Source: Pseudorhodobacter antarcticus
Lineage (GTDB): Bacteria; Pseudomonadota; Alphaproteobacteria; Rhodobacterales; Rhodobacteraceae
Assembly: GCA_945897655.1 (NCBI GenBank)
Contig: CAMDHB010000009.1
Span: 1-24,583 of the forward strand
Reading direction: 5' to 3'
Length of the DNA stretch: 24,583 nt
Part shown: positions 14,291 through 22,366 of the stretch, piece by piece
Layout of the letters: every line of letters starts with the position of its first letter
How positions within the stretch are numbered: the stretch's first letter is position 1
Notes under the pieces: generated by a model
Seen by the model: the letters and a program-made list of their open reading frames with translations, nothing else
Databases searched by the model: none
Told to the model about the DNA's origin: nothing
Position numbers and translations under genes: made by a program

Positions 14291-14303
14291 TTTGTTGAAC
14301 AAA
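14291..14303. promoter_or_regulatory. Palindrome in the HU promoter region
   Basis: TTTGTT-G-AACAAA is a perfect inverted repeat about 80 bases upstream of the HU start. On the minus strand a weak pair of boxes (TTGCTT, 17-base spacer, TGTAGC) overlaps it, so it could be an operator at the HU promoter. Both the promoter and the role are tentative. Confidence 0.35.
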
Positions 14304-14341
14304 GCAAGTGTTTTTCGCCATGCTTCCTCGAAAACCTGCAA

Positions 14342-15820
14342 TCACAGGAAGGCGGTTTCTTCGAAACTGCGCAGCTTTCGCGAGTGAATTTGGCTGAGCG
14401 GCGTGTCACGCAGCCGCTCCATCGCACGCACGCCGATTTGCAGGTGGCGGCTGACTTGGGTCTTGTAGAACTGGGTTGCCATGCCAGGCAGTTTCAACTC
14501 ACCATGCAGAGGTTTGTCGGAAACGCACAGCAACGTGCCGTAGGGCACGCGAAAGCGGAACCCGTTGGCCGCGATGGTGGCCGACTCCATATCCAGCGCG
14601 ATGGCACGGGATTGTGACAGACGGCGCACCGGGCCGGACTGGTCGCGCAGCTCCCAGTTGCGGTTGTCGATGGTGGCGACGGTGCCGGTGCGCATGATGC
14701 GCTTCAGTTCGTAGCCGTCCAGTTGGGTCACCTCGGCCACGGCCTGTTCCAGGGCGATCTGGATCTCGGCCAGGGCCGGGATGGGGACCCAGATCGGCAG
14801 GTCGTCGTCCAGAACGTGATCCTCACGCAGGTAGGCGTGCGCCAGGCAGAAGTCGCCCAAGGACTGGCTATTGCGCAGACCCGCACAGTGGCCCAGCATC
14901 AGCCAGGCATGGGGGCGCAGGACGGCGATGTGGTCGGTGGCGGTTTTGGCATTCGACGGGCCGACGCCGATATTGACCAGCGTAATCCCATCCCCATTCG
15001 CCCGCTTCAGATGATAGGTCGGCATCTGAGGCATCTTGCCCGAGGCGCGGATTTCCTCATCAGGCCGGGCGATGGAGGCGTTGCCGCCCGTCACAAACTC
15101 GGTATAGCCCAAGGCGGGGTCGGCCAATGCGGCCCGGGCAATCGCCTCAAACTCATCCACATAGAACTGATAGTTGGTGAACAGGACATAGTTCTGAAAG
15201 TGGCTGGCGTCGGTGGCAGTGTAATGCGACAGCCGCGACAGGCTGTAATCGACCCGCTGGGCGCTGAACGGGGCAAGGGGGCGCGAGCCGTCGGGGTTGA
15301 AGGTGCGCGTACCGTTGACGATGTCGTCATTGGTGGTGGCCAGATCGGGCACATCGAACACATCACGCAGGGAAAAGTCCAGCGACCCTTCCTGCGGGAC
15401 ATTCAGTTCCGGCTTGCCCGCAACCGCAAAATGCACCGGGATCGGCGTGTCAGAGATGCCGATCTGCACGGCGACATTGTGGTTCTCCATCAGCAGTCCG
15501 ATTTGCTGTTTCAGATAATTGCGAAACAGGTCCGGGCGGGTAATCGTGGTGGAATATGTGCCGGGGCGCGCGACATGTCCAAAGGACAGTCGGCTGTCGA
15601 TCTTGTCATGGCTGGTCACGGTCAGGCGGATTTCGGGGTAAAAGGCACGGATCCGCGTTTCCGGCTTGCCATCGGTCACGGTGCCCGAGAAATGCTTGAT
15701 CAGAAAGCTGGTCGCCTGATCATACAGGGCTTCCAGATAGGCCACCGCCTCGGCGGCATTGGTGAAGCTTTGGTTATCTTGCGCATCGGGCGTCAGGATC
15801 AGGTGTGTGTCATCGGGCAT
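14342..15820 (-). CDS. amn: AMP nucleosidase
   Basis: Amn hydrolyses AMP to adenine and ribose 5-phosphate in the cytoplasm and thereby tunes purine nucleotide levels. At 492 residues the length is close to the E. coli enzyme (484). The N-terminal regulatory domain (AVAYLEALYDQATSFL, then RIRAFYPEIRL and TYSTTITRPDLFRNYL) precedes a nucleoside-phosphorylase-like catalytic domain (TLVNIGVGPSNAKTATDH, RPHAWLMLGHCAGLR, and ALDMESATIAANGFRFRVPY). I chose the ATG at 15820, which gives the PDDTHLILTPD start common in related proteins; an ATG at 15850 is possible, and neither has a strong ribosome site. The methyltransferase gene lies 79 bases upstream and HU 133 bases downstream. Confidence 0.95.
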   Translation of the reverse strand: MPDDTHLILTPDAQDNQSFTNAAEAVAYLEALYDQATSFLIKHFSGTVTDGKPETRIRAFYPEIRLTVTSHDKIDSRLSFGHVARPGTYSTTITRPDLFRNYLKQQIGLLMENHNVAVQIGISDTPIPVHFAVAGKPELNVPQEGSLDFSLRDVFDVPDLATTNDDIVNGTRTFNPDGSRPLAPFSAQRVDYSLSRLSHYTATDASHFQNYVLFTNYQFYVDEFEAIARAALADPALGYTEFVTGGNASIARPDEEIRASGKMPQMPTYHLKRANGDGITLVNIGVGPSNAKTATDHIAVLRPHAWLMLGHCAGLRNSQSLGDFCLAHAYLREDHVLDDDLPIWVPIPALAEIQIALEQAVAEVTQLDGYELKRIMRTGTVATIDNRNWELRDQSGPVRRLSQSRAIALDMESATIAANGFRFRVPYGTLLCVSDKPLHGELKLPGMATQFYKTQVSRHLQIGVRAMERLRDTPLSQIHSRKLRSFEETAFL

Positions 15821-15899
15821 ATTGTCATCTTTGCAATTTTGATCGGCCATGTAAGGCCGAACCAATGGCTGTGGCAAGTGACGTCTTGATGAAGCTGTT

Positions 15900-16532
15900 T
15901 CAAACCGCCCGGAATAACGCCACATAGGCGCGATCATCGGCATGGGTCGGGTCCAGGGCGCGGGCGGCATCGCCATAGATCTGCACGTCAATCAATTGCA
16001 AGTCGCGGATGCGGTTGGCGGCGGCCAGATCGGCCAAGGCGGTGTCAAAGGCTTGCCCGGTCCAGACGCGCTGGTTGATCGACAGGGCAAACAGCGCACC
16101 GGGCAGCGCCACATCCAGCATGGGGCCAAAGGCCACGGGTCCCACATGACCTGCGGTAAAGGTGCCCGAGGAGGTGATGCCATTGTAAAGCCGGGGCAGG
16201 TTCAGCGCTTGGGTCACATCGGCGCGGAACAGCCCAGCATAAAGCCGCTTCTTCGCCGCGACATCCAGCATCTCCTGCGAGAAATCCAAGGCGTCGATCT
16301 GGCCCTGAAATCCCATCTGCCGCAGGGACCCGGCCAGCAACCCCGTGCCTGCGCCCACATCCAGAACCGGCCCCTGCCCCCCGCCGGCCACAAAGGCGGC
16401 GGCCACATGGGCGGGCAGATTGTATTGCATGTCGGTGGCAAAGCCGCCGTCATAGGTCGTGGCCCAGTCGCGGTACAGCGCCAGCGTGGCATCCGGTCCA
16501 GTCAGGGCAAGTGCGGCATTAAGGTCGGTCAT
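15900..16532 (-). CDS. SAM-dependent methyltransferase
   Basis: A 210-residue class I methyltransferase. The S-adenosylmethionine-binding motif I is VLDVGAGTGLLAG (residues 56-68), with a second acidic residue in DALDFSQEML, and motif-like LFRADVTQALNLP downstream. The N-terminal segment ALYRDWATTYD matches the small-molecule methyltransferase group (UbiE/TPMT-like Methyltransf_11/25) more than RNA or protein enzymes. Substrate unknown. The start at 16532 leaves 42 bases to the divergent SDR gene, so both promoters must be packed in or overlap. An in-frame ATG at 16616 would lie inside the SDR gene and is unlikely. It is followed by amn on the same strand. Confidence 0.85.
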   Translation of the reverse strand: MTDLNAALALTGPDATLALYRDWATTYDGGFATDMQYNLPAHVAAAFVAGGGQGPVLDVGAGTGLLAGSLRQMGFQGQIDALDFSQEMLDVAAKKRLYAGLFRADVTQALNLPRLYNGITSSGTFTAGHVGPVAFGPMLDVALPGALFALSINQRVWTGQAFDTALADLAAANRIRDLQLIDVQIYGDAARALDPTHADDRAYVALFRAV

Positions 16533-16574
16533 GATCAGCTTGCGGTTGGGGCGGGCTGCAGGGATAGTGGGGAC

Positions 16575-17414
16575 ATGAACACGCTTTTGTCCATCGGTCA
16601 CGGTTATTCGGCGCAAGCCCTGTCCAGGCGGTTGATCCCGCAGGGCTGGCGCGTCATTGGCACCACACGCACTGCCGAAAAGGCCGCTGCCCTTGCCGCG
16701 CAGGGGGTGGAACCCTTGATCTGGCCGGGCGACATATCAGACGCGCTGGCGCAGGCCACCCATCTTCTGACCTCGGTCGCGCCGGATGCGGGGGGCGATC
16801 CGGTGGTGCGGGCCTTGGGGCCGCAGATCGCGGCGGCGGGGCTGCGCTGGGTGGGCTATCTGTCCACCACAGCCGTTTACGGCCATCACAATGGCGATTG
16901 GGTGGATGAGGGCACGGCCCTGACCCCCAGCACTTCCCGCGGTGCGGCGCGGGTCCGGGCCGAGGGGGAATGGGCGGCGCTGGGCGTACCCTTGCACATC
17001 TTCCGGCTGGCCGGGATTTACGGTCCGGGGCGCGGGCCGTTTGAAAAGGTGCGTGACGGGACCGCCCGCCGCATCTTCAAACCGGGGCAGGTGTTCAGCC
17101 GTATTCATGTCGAGGATATCGCGGCGGTTCTGGAAGCGTCTCTGACACGGCCAAATCCCGGCGCTGTCTATAACGTCTGCGACGACGACCCCGCCTCGCC
17201 CGAGGATGTGCTGTCCCTCGCCGCGACCCTGCTTGGCCTGCCCGAACCGCCGATGGTGGCCTATGAGGATGCCGATATGACGCCGATGGCGCGGTCTTTC
17301 TATGCCGAAAACAAGCGGGTGCGGAATGATCGCATCAAGGCTGAACTTGGCGTGCGGTTGCAGTTCCCCACCTACCGCGAAGGTTTGGCGGGTCTGCTGG
17401 CAGCCGCGGGTTAA
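16575..17414 (+). CDS. Atypical extended SDR / NAD(P)-dependent epimerase-like protein (YeeZ-like)
   Basis: A 279-residue Rossmann-fold protein of the extended SDR group. The nucleotide loop is GHGYSA (8-13) in place of the common GxxGxxG, as in YeeZ-type proteins. The STTAVYG strand (97-103), HIFRLAGIYGPGR and GAVYNVCDDDPAS are typical of the epimerase branch. At the place of the catalytic YxxxK I see TSRGAARVRAE, with neither Tyr nor Lys, so classical dehydrogenase or epimerase chemistry is doubtful and it may only bind a nucleotide. The start is at 16575 with GGGGA close before it. It is divergent from the methyltransferase and 29 bases upstream of the deacetylase-like gene. Confidence 0.85.
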   Translation: MNTLLSIGHGYSAQALSRRLIPQGWRVIGTTRTAEKAAALAAQGVEPLIWPGDISDALAQATHLLTSVAPDAGGDPVVRALGPQIAAAGLRWVGYLSTTAVYGHHNGDWVDEGTALTPSTSRGAARVRAEGEWAALGVPLHIFRLAGIYGPGRGPFEKVRDGTARRIFKPGQVFSRIHVEDIAAVLEASLTRPNPGAVYNVCDDDPASPEDVLSLAATLLGLPEPPMVAYEDADMTPMARSFYAENKRVRNDRIKAELGVRLQFPTYREGLAGLLAAAG

Positions 17415-17443
17415 GGGCGGCAGGACACAAGGGGTAAGGCCGG

Positions 17444-18544
17444 ATGACGACGGGATTTGTCTTTCATGAACTCTATCTATGGCACAACACCGGGAATGAC
17501 CCGCTGTTCGCGCCCGCCGGATTGACCGTTCAACCGGGCGAACATGCCGAAAACCCTGAAACCAAACGGCGGATGAAGAACCTGCTGGAGGTATCTGGCC
17601 TGACCGACCATCTGGCGATGCTGAAACCCCGGCCCGCCACGGATGACGAGTTGGCCCGCTTTCACACCCGCGCCCATATCGACCGCATTCGTCAGATGAG
17701 CGACAGCGGTGGCGGCGACGCCAGCGAGATGACGCCCTTTGGCACCGGCAGCTTTGAAATCGCCAAGCTGGCCGCAGGGGGCGCGATCGTTGCGCTGGAA
17801 GCGGTGCTAAGCGGCCAAGTCAGCAATGCCTATGCCCTCATCCGCCCACCGGGCCACCATGCAGTGGCCGATCTGGGGATGGGGTTTTGCCTGTTCGCCA
17901 ATGCCGTGGTCGCCATCCATCATGGGCGCGCTGTGCATGGCTTGGGCCGGGTCGCAGTGGTGGACTGGGACGTGCACCACGGCAACGGCACGCAAGCCGC
18001 CTTCTATGACGATCCCCAGACCCTGACGATTTCCCTGCACGCCGACCGGCTGTACCCCGCCAATTCGGGCACCCTGGCCGAGCGTGGGGAGGGGGCTGGG
18101 TTCGGCTATAACCTGAACATACCCCTGCCGCCCGGGTCTGGTGACGGCGCCTATCTGGACGCCGTGCAACGCGTCGTCCTGCCCGCCCTGCACCGCTTCA
18201 AACCCGATCTGATCGTGGTCGCCTGCGGCTTTGACGCCTCCGCCGCCGATCCGCTGGGCCGCATGATGGTCACCTCAGACGGCTTTGCCCGGATGACCGC
18301 ACTGGTGATGCAGGCGGCGGATGCCCTGTGCGGTGGCCGGATCATGATGACACACGAAGGCGGCTATTCCGCGCAATACGTGCCCTATTGCGGTTTGGCC
18401 GTGTTAGAGACGCTTTCCGGGGTTTCCACCGGCGTGGTGGACCCGTTTCTGGACCATATGAAGGGGTTCGGACAGATGGAGTTGCAACCGCATCAGGCAG
18501 CGGCGGTTGACGCGGCGGCGGCACTGGTGGCGGATATCGGGTAA
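17444..18544 (+). CDS. Class II histone deacetylase-fold amidohydrolase
   Basis: A 366-residue zinc amidohydrolase of the arginase/deacetylase fold. Catalytic features are complete: the His pair in PPGHHA (138-139), the zinc site DWDVHHGNGT with Asp174, Asp176 and His178, the second Asp264 in CGFDAS, and the transition-state Tyr308 in EGGYS. Bacterial members deacetylate acetylpolyamines, acetylated proteins or acyl-amides; a long insert with the HADRLYPANSGT segment fits class II/acetylpolyamine amidohydrolase types. It follows the SDR gene by 29 bases and is likely co-transcribed. A second, shorter deacetylase-fold gene is at 22359-23276. The converging AT-rich gene begins 49 bases after its stop. 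Confidence 0.93.
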   Translation: MTTGFVFHELYLWHNTGNDPLFAPAGLTVQPGEHAENPETKRRMKNLLEVSGLTDHLAMLKPRPATDDELARFHTRAHIDRIRQMSDSGGGDASEMTPFGTGSFEIAKLAAGGAIVALEAVLSGQVSNAYALIRPPGHHAVADLGMGFCLFANAVVAIHHGRAVHGLGRVAVVDWDVHHGNGTQAAFYDDPQTLTISLHADRLYPANSGTLAERGEGAGFGYNLNIPLPPGSGDGAYLDAVQRVVLPALHRFKPDLIVVACGFDASAADPLGRMMVTSDGFARMTALVMQAADALCGGRIMMTHEGGYSAQYVPYCGLAVLETLSGVSTGVVDPFLDHMKGFGQMELQPHQAAAVDAAAALVADIG

Positions 18545-18593
18545 GAAGGGGGGCCGTCTGCCGTTGGAGTTTATTGGAGAAATGGTAAATGCG

Positions 18594-19280
18594 CTACTTT
18601 CTGAGTTTCTTCAGTTCCGAGAGCAAGCCAGGTAGCGAGATATTAGAAATTCCGGTCCATCTGAAAATGAACGCCTCCATTTGTTGCACTTTTCGTACCT
18701 CGGCAACGCGAGCGACAAAAAGCAGACATGTTAGTAGTGCTCGACGGCAGTAAACTGGACTTTCGAAAGGTATGTGGGGGTTCTCGACAAGCCCAGATAT
18801 GAAGGGGCCTTGACTCCCAAATTCAATAGTAGACTGAGCCCACTTGGGATGCACAAGTCCATTTCTAGCAGCTGCCAATTGTCCAATTGAAGCAATGAGA
18901 TCCTGTTGATCAACCAATGGGCCGTCGCCAACAGCTTTGATGAGAGTCTTCAGCCTCTCGGTCATCTTTCCTGATTCTTTGTTAATGAGCTCCTTTATAC
19001 TTGGGTTGGAAAGCTCATCGCCGCGCATTTGGAAGTAAGTGTTCGCGAAGGCTTCCAGTCCGGTCAAACTCATTAAGAAAGACTGCAAACCAAATGCACG
19101 CCTTTTCTCATGCTGCTCTACAGTCTCCAATTGGAGCAAGCTGGATGACGCAATATCGAAATATATCTTGACGATCGAGTCGGGCTGTTCGAGTTTGAAT
19201 GGGGCAGCAACCTTCTTGCCGTCTCTAATGATTTCACAGATTTTTCCATCTTGATCTTGCTGAATCTCAAAGTGAGCCAA
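18594..19280 (-). CDS. AT-rich orphan gene, possible HEPN-domain protein
   Basis: A 228-residue cytoplasmic, mostly helical protein. AARNGLVHPK contains R139-N140-x3-H144, the R(N)x4H pattern of HEPN ribonuclease and nucleotide-binding domains, preceded by a helix of HEPN character (FLMSLTGLEAFANTYFQMRG) and a charged linker. The fold call is inferred from this motif and helical layout only. The start is TTG at 19280, justified by AGGAG seven bases upstream; the ribosome site begins four bases after the dxs stop. Composition is unlike its neighbours: 27/60 and 26/60 G/C at 18841-18900 and 19141-19200 against 41/60 in dxs at 19801-19860, which suggests transfer. No antitoxin-like partner is adjacent. 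Alternatives are a DUF4145-like or unrelated helical protein. Confidence 0.7.
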   Translation of the reverse strand: MAHFEIQQDQDGKICEIIRDGKKVAAPFKLEQPDSIVKIYFDIASSSLLQLETVEQHEKRRAFGLQSFLMSLTGLEAFANTYFQMRGDELSNPSIKELINKESGKMTERLKTLIKAVGDGPLVDQQDLIASIGQLAAARNGLVHPKWAQSTIEFGSQGPFISGLVENPHIPFESPVYCRRALLTCLLFVARVAEVRKVQQMEAFIFRWTGISNISLPGLLSELKKLRK

Positions 19281-19295
19281 TTTCTTTCTCCTGAC

Positions 19296-21209
19296 TTACG
19301 CCCGCTTCCCCACCACCGCCACGCCCAGCGTCTGAAGCACCTTCGCCTCGATCTGCGCTGCGTCCATGCCGGCCACGCGGTACATCGCCTCGGGGGAGGC
19401 TTGGTCTATGAAGATGTCGGGCAGGACCATGCTGCGGTATTTCAGGCCGGTGTCGAAGATGCCTTCCTCGGCCAGAAGTTGGGCGACATGAGAGCCGAAA
19501 CCGCCGATAGAGCCTTCTTCGACGGTAATCAGCGCCTCGTGTGTGCGGGCGAGGGACAGGATCAGGTCGCGGTCGAGGGGTTTGGCAAAGCGGGCGTCGG
19601 CGATGGTGGGGGTCAGGCCTTTTGCGGTCAGGGATTCGGCGGCCTTTTGCACTTCGCTGAGGCGGGTGCCGAAGGAGAGGAGGGCGACGCGGGTGCCTTG
19701 CGTGATGATGCGGCCACGGCCGATTTCCAGAGGGACGCCACGGGCGGGCATTTCGACCCCGGTGCCCTCGCCCCTGGGATAGCGGAAGGCGATGGGGCCG
19801 GAGTTATGGGCGGCGGCGGTGGCGACCATGTGGACAAGTTCAGCCTCATCCGCGGCGGCCATGACGACCATGCCGGGCAGGTTGGCGAGGAAGGCCACGT
19901 CAAAGGCCCCGGCATGGGTTGCCCCATCGGCGCCCACAAGACCAGCGCGGTCGATGGCAAAGCGGACGGGCAGGCGTTGGATCGCGACATCGTGGACGAT
20001 CTGGTCATAGCCGCGTTGCAGGAAGGTCGAGTAGAGGGCGCAGAAGGGTTTCATACCGCCAGCCGCCAGACCGGCCGCAAAGGTGACGGCGTGTTGTTCG
20101 GCGATGCCCACATCAAACAGGCGGCGGGGGAAGCGGGCGGCAAACAGGTCCAGCCCGGTGCCATCGGGCATGGCGGCGGTAATGGCGACGATCTTGTCGT
20201 CACGTTCGGCCTCGGCGATCAGGCTCTGTGCAAAGACTTTGGTATAGCTCGGCGCGTTGGAGGCGGCCTTAGCCTGCACGCCGGTCAGGACATCGAACTT
20301 GCCCGTGGCATGGCCCTTGTCACGGGCGTTTTCGGCCGGGGCATAGCCTTTGCCCTTCTTGGTCAGGACGTGGATCAGCATGGGGCCAGTGGCACGGTCA
20401 TGGACGGTGCGCAGGACGGGCAAAAGCTGCTCCAGATCGTGGCCGTCGATCGGGCCGACGTAGGAGAAGCCCAGTTCTTCGAACAGGGTGCCACCAACAG
20501 TCATGCCTTTCAGCATCTCCTTGGCGCGGCGGGCACCTTCCTGAAAGGGTTCGGGAAGGAGGGAGACCATGCCCTTGGCGGCGTGTTTCAACTCCTGAAA
20601 CGGCGCACCGGCATACATGCGCGACAGATAGGCCGACAGCGCCCCGACCGGAGGTGCGATGGACATTTCGTTGTCGTTCAGCACCACAAAAAGTCTCTGT
20701 TTAAGGTGGCCTGCGTTATTCATCGCCTCAAACGCCATGCCCGCGGACATGGCCCCATCCCCGATCACGGCCACAGCATCGCCCGGATCACCGCCGAGGT
20801 CAGCGGCGACGACAAAGCCCAGCGCGGCAGAGATCGAGGTGGAAGAATGCGCCGCGCCGAAGGGATCATAGGGCGACTCGCTGCGCTTGGTGAAACCGCT
20901 GAGGCCGCCTTCGGTGCGGAGTGTGCGGATACGGTCGCGGCGGCCTGTCAGGATTTTATGGGGATAGCACTGGTGGCCGACATCCCAGATGATCTTGTCA
21001 CGCGGGGCGTCAAAGATCGCATGCAGGGCGACGGTCAGTTCGACCACACCCAGACCTGCCCCAAGGTGGCCCCCGGTGATGGACACGGCGCTGATCGTCT
21101 CGGCCCGCAACTCATCGGCCAGTTGGCGCAACTCGCGGTCGGTCAGCGCTTTCAGGTCAGCGGGCAGGTGAACGCGGTCAAGCATCGGGGTCAGGGGGCG
21201 GTCGGACAT
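19296..21209 (-). CDS. dxs: 1-deoxy-D-xylulose-5-phosphate synthase
   Basis: DXS condenses pyruvate and glyceraldehyde 3-phosphate to DXP with thiamine diphosphate, the entry step of the MEP isoprenoid pathway, in the cytoplasm. The 637-residue length is standard. In order: His48 in TGGHLGAG, His80 in WDVGHQCYPHKILTGR, the TPP/Mg motif GDGAMSAGMAFEAMNNAG (150-167) with LNDNEMSI, then the pyrimidine-binding domain with FDVGIAEQHAVTFAAG and its catalytic Glu, and the transketolase C-terminal domain. ispA is 57 bases upstream on the same strand. Its cofactor is made from thiamine, the product imported by the thiBP genes at the left end, though nothing else links the two loci. Confidence 0.98.
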   Translation of the reverse strand: MSDRPLTPMLDRVHLPADLKALTDRELRQLADELRAETISAVSITGGHLGAGLGVVELTVALHAIFDAPRDKIIWDVGHQCYPHKILTGRRDRIRTLRTEGGLSGFTKRSESPYDPFGAAHSSTSISAALGFVVAADLGGDPGDAVAVIGDGAMSAGMAFEAMNNAGHLKQRLFVVLNDNEMSIAPPVGALSAYLSRMYAGAPFQELKHAAKGMVSLLPEPFQEGARRAKEMLKGMTVGGTLFEELGFSYVGPIDGHDLEQLLPVLRTVHDRATGPMLIHVLTKKGKGYAPAENARDKGHATGKFDVLTGVQAKAASNAPSYTKVFAQSLIAEAERDDKIVAITAAMPDGTGLDLFAARFPRRLFDVGIAEQHAVTFAAGLAAGGMKPFCALYSTFLQRGYDQIVHDVAIQRLPVRFAIDRAGLVGADGATHAGAFDVAFLANLPGMVVMAAADEAELVHMVATAAAHNSGPIAFRYPRGEGTGVEMPARGVPLEIGRGRIITQGTRVALLSFGTRLSEVQKAAESLTAKGLTPTIADARFAKPLDRDLILSLARTHEALITVEEGSIGGFGSHVAQLLAEEGIFDTGLKYRSMVLPDIFIDQASPEAMYRVAGMDAAQIEAKVLQTLGVAVVGKRA

Positions 21210-21266
21210 GGCGGTACTCTTTATGGCGCGGTCGGGCCCTTGGTCGGGGCCACGAGGAGAGGTGTA

Positions 21267-22130
21267 TCAGCTTTCGCGGGTCACAACAAAGCGGGCCGCG
21301 TCAATCAGGTTCTGGGCGGCGGAATAGGGTGACAGTGCCGCCTCGGCCTGATGGACGAGGTCTTGGGCGCGGGTGCGGGCGGCTTCCAGCCCCAGCAGCG
21401 AGACGAAGGTCGCCTTGCCTGCCGCCGCATCCTTGCCCAGACGTTTGCCCGCCTTGGTGGCGTCGCCGGTCACATCAAGGATGTCGTCGGCGATTTGAAA
21501 GGCAAGGCCAAGGGCTGTGGCATAGGCGCGCAGGGGGGCGCGGTCTTGGCCCGCAAGGATGGCCCCGGCCTCGGCGGCAAAGCAGATCAGGGCGCCGGTC
21601 TTGCCAGCCTGCAGGCGGGTGATGTCGGGCAGGGTCAGGTTGGGGATGGTTTCAGCCGCCATATCCAGCGCCTGCCCCAGCACCATGCCTTCGGCGCCTG
21701 AGGCTTGGGAAAGGCTCTGTACCAGCGTAATGCGGGTCTGGGCATCGCCCAAGGCGGGGTCGCACAGCAGATCGAAGGCAAGGGTTTGCAGGGCGTCGCC
21801 CGCAAGGATGGCCGTGGCCTCGTCCCATTTGCGGTGAACGGTCGGCAGGCCGCGGCGCAGATCGTCATTGTCCATCGCGGGCAGGTCGTCGTGGATCAGG
21901 GAATAGGCATGCAACGCCTCGACCGCCGCGGCGGCACTGATGGATTGTGCGGGGGCAATGCCCAGCATCCGGGCGGATTCCAGCACCAGAAAGCCGCGCA
22001 GGCGTTTGCCGCCTTGGACGGCATAGCGCATAGCGTGGATCACGGGTTCATCGGCAAGGGGGGCAAGGGCCTGATCCAGCCGGGTCTGAATCAGACGGGC
22101 ATCGGCCGCCAGAAGATCAGGAAAGTTCAC
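21267..22130 (-). CDS. ispA: Farnesyl diphosphate synthase (polyprenyl synthetase)
   Basis: A 287-residue trans-prenyltransferase that adds isopentenyl diphosphate to allylic diphosphates, most likely giving farnesyl diphosphate. The first aspartate-rich motif is DDLPAMD (81-87) and the second DDILD (215-219). GGKRLRG near residue 40 binds diphosphate. The extra residues in the first motif (DDxxxxD form) are typical of bacterial IspA. Geranylgeranyl synthases share the fold, so chain length is a family-based inference. The start is GTG at 22130, and GTGA overlaps the xseB stop by four bases, with GGAGGGG just upstream: classical translational coupling. Confidence 0.96.
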   Translation of the reverse strand: MNFPDLLAADARLIQTRLDQALAPLADEPVIHAMRYAVQGGKRLRGFLVLESARMLGIAPAQSISAAAAVEALHAYSLIHDDLPAMDNDDLRRGLPTVHRKWDEATAILAGDALQTLAFDLLCDPALGDAQTRITLVQSLSQASGAEGMVLGQALDMAAETIPNLTLPDITRLQAGKTGALICFAAEAGAILAGQDRAPLRAYATALGLAFQIADDILDVTGDATKAGKRLGKDAAAGKATFVSLLGLEAARTRAQDLVHQAEAALSPYSAAQNLIDAARFVVTRES

Positions 22131-22366
22131 ATCCCCTCCACAGGCGTGGTGCCGATGGCACGACCCTCTGCCGCGCGAATAAGTTCAACCTTCTCCTCGG
22201 CATCCTTCAGCTTGTCGGCGCAGTGCTTCTTCAGCGCGGCCCCGCGTTCATAAAGGGCAATCGACGCCTCGAGTGCTACATCGCCTTTTTCAAGCTGGCT
22301 GACGACGGCCTCCAGCGCCTGCATCGCCTCTTCAAAACTCATGTCGGCCACGGGTTTGTCAGCCAT
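22127..22366 (-). CDS. xseB: Exodeoxyribonuclease VII small subunit
   Basis: A 79-residue protein matching XseB: SFEEAMQALEAVVSQLEKGDVALEASIALYERG is the conserved core, followed by a charged helix (KKHCADKLKDAEEKVELI). With XseA it forms exonuclease VII, which degrades single-stranded DNA in both directions; xseA is not in the window. It overlaps the end of the upstream deacetylase gene by eight bases and the ispA start by four. GGAG lies seven bases before the ATG. The position between a deacetylase-fold gene and ispA/dxs is a recurrent arrangement in alphaproteobacteria, to my knowledge. Confidence 0.95.
   Translation of the reverse strand: MADKPVADMSFEEAMQALEAVVSQLEKGDVALEASIALYERGAALKKHCADKLKDAEEKVELIRAAEGRAIGTTPVEGM

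Noticed and set aside
14723..15889. A 388-codon open frame opposite the AMP nucleosidase
   Set aside because: Antisense shadow rich in Gly, Gln and Arg; the AMP nucleosidase on the minus strand is complete.
18594..19280. A complete HEPN/MNT toxin-antitoxin pair
   Set aside because: No second small gene is found on either side: dxs ends 15 bases upstream and the deacetylase-fold gene ends 49 bases downstream.
19251..21332. A 693-codon open frame on the plus strand opposite dxs
   Set aside because: It mirrors the intact dxs gene and its composition is the low-complexity Gly/Asp/His/Gln pattern of an antisense frame in GC-rich DNA. dxs has all catalytic motifs.
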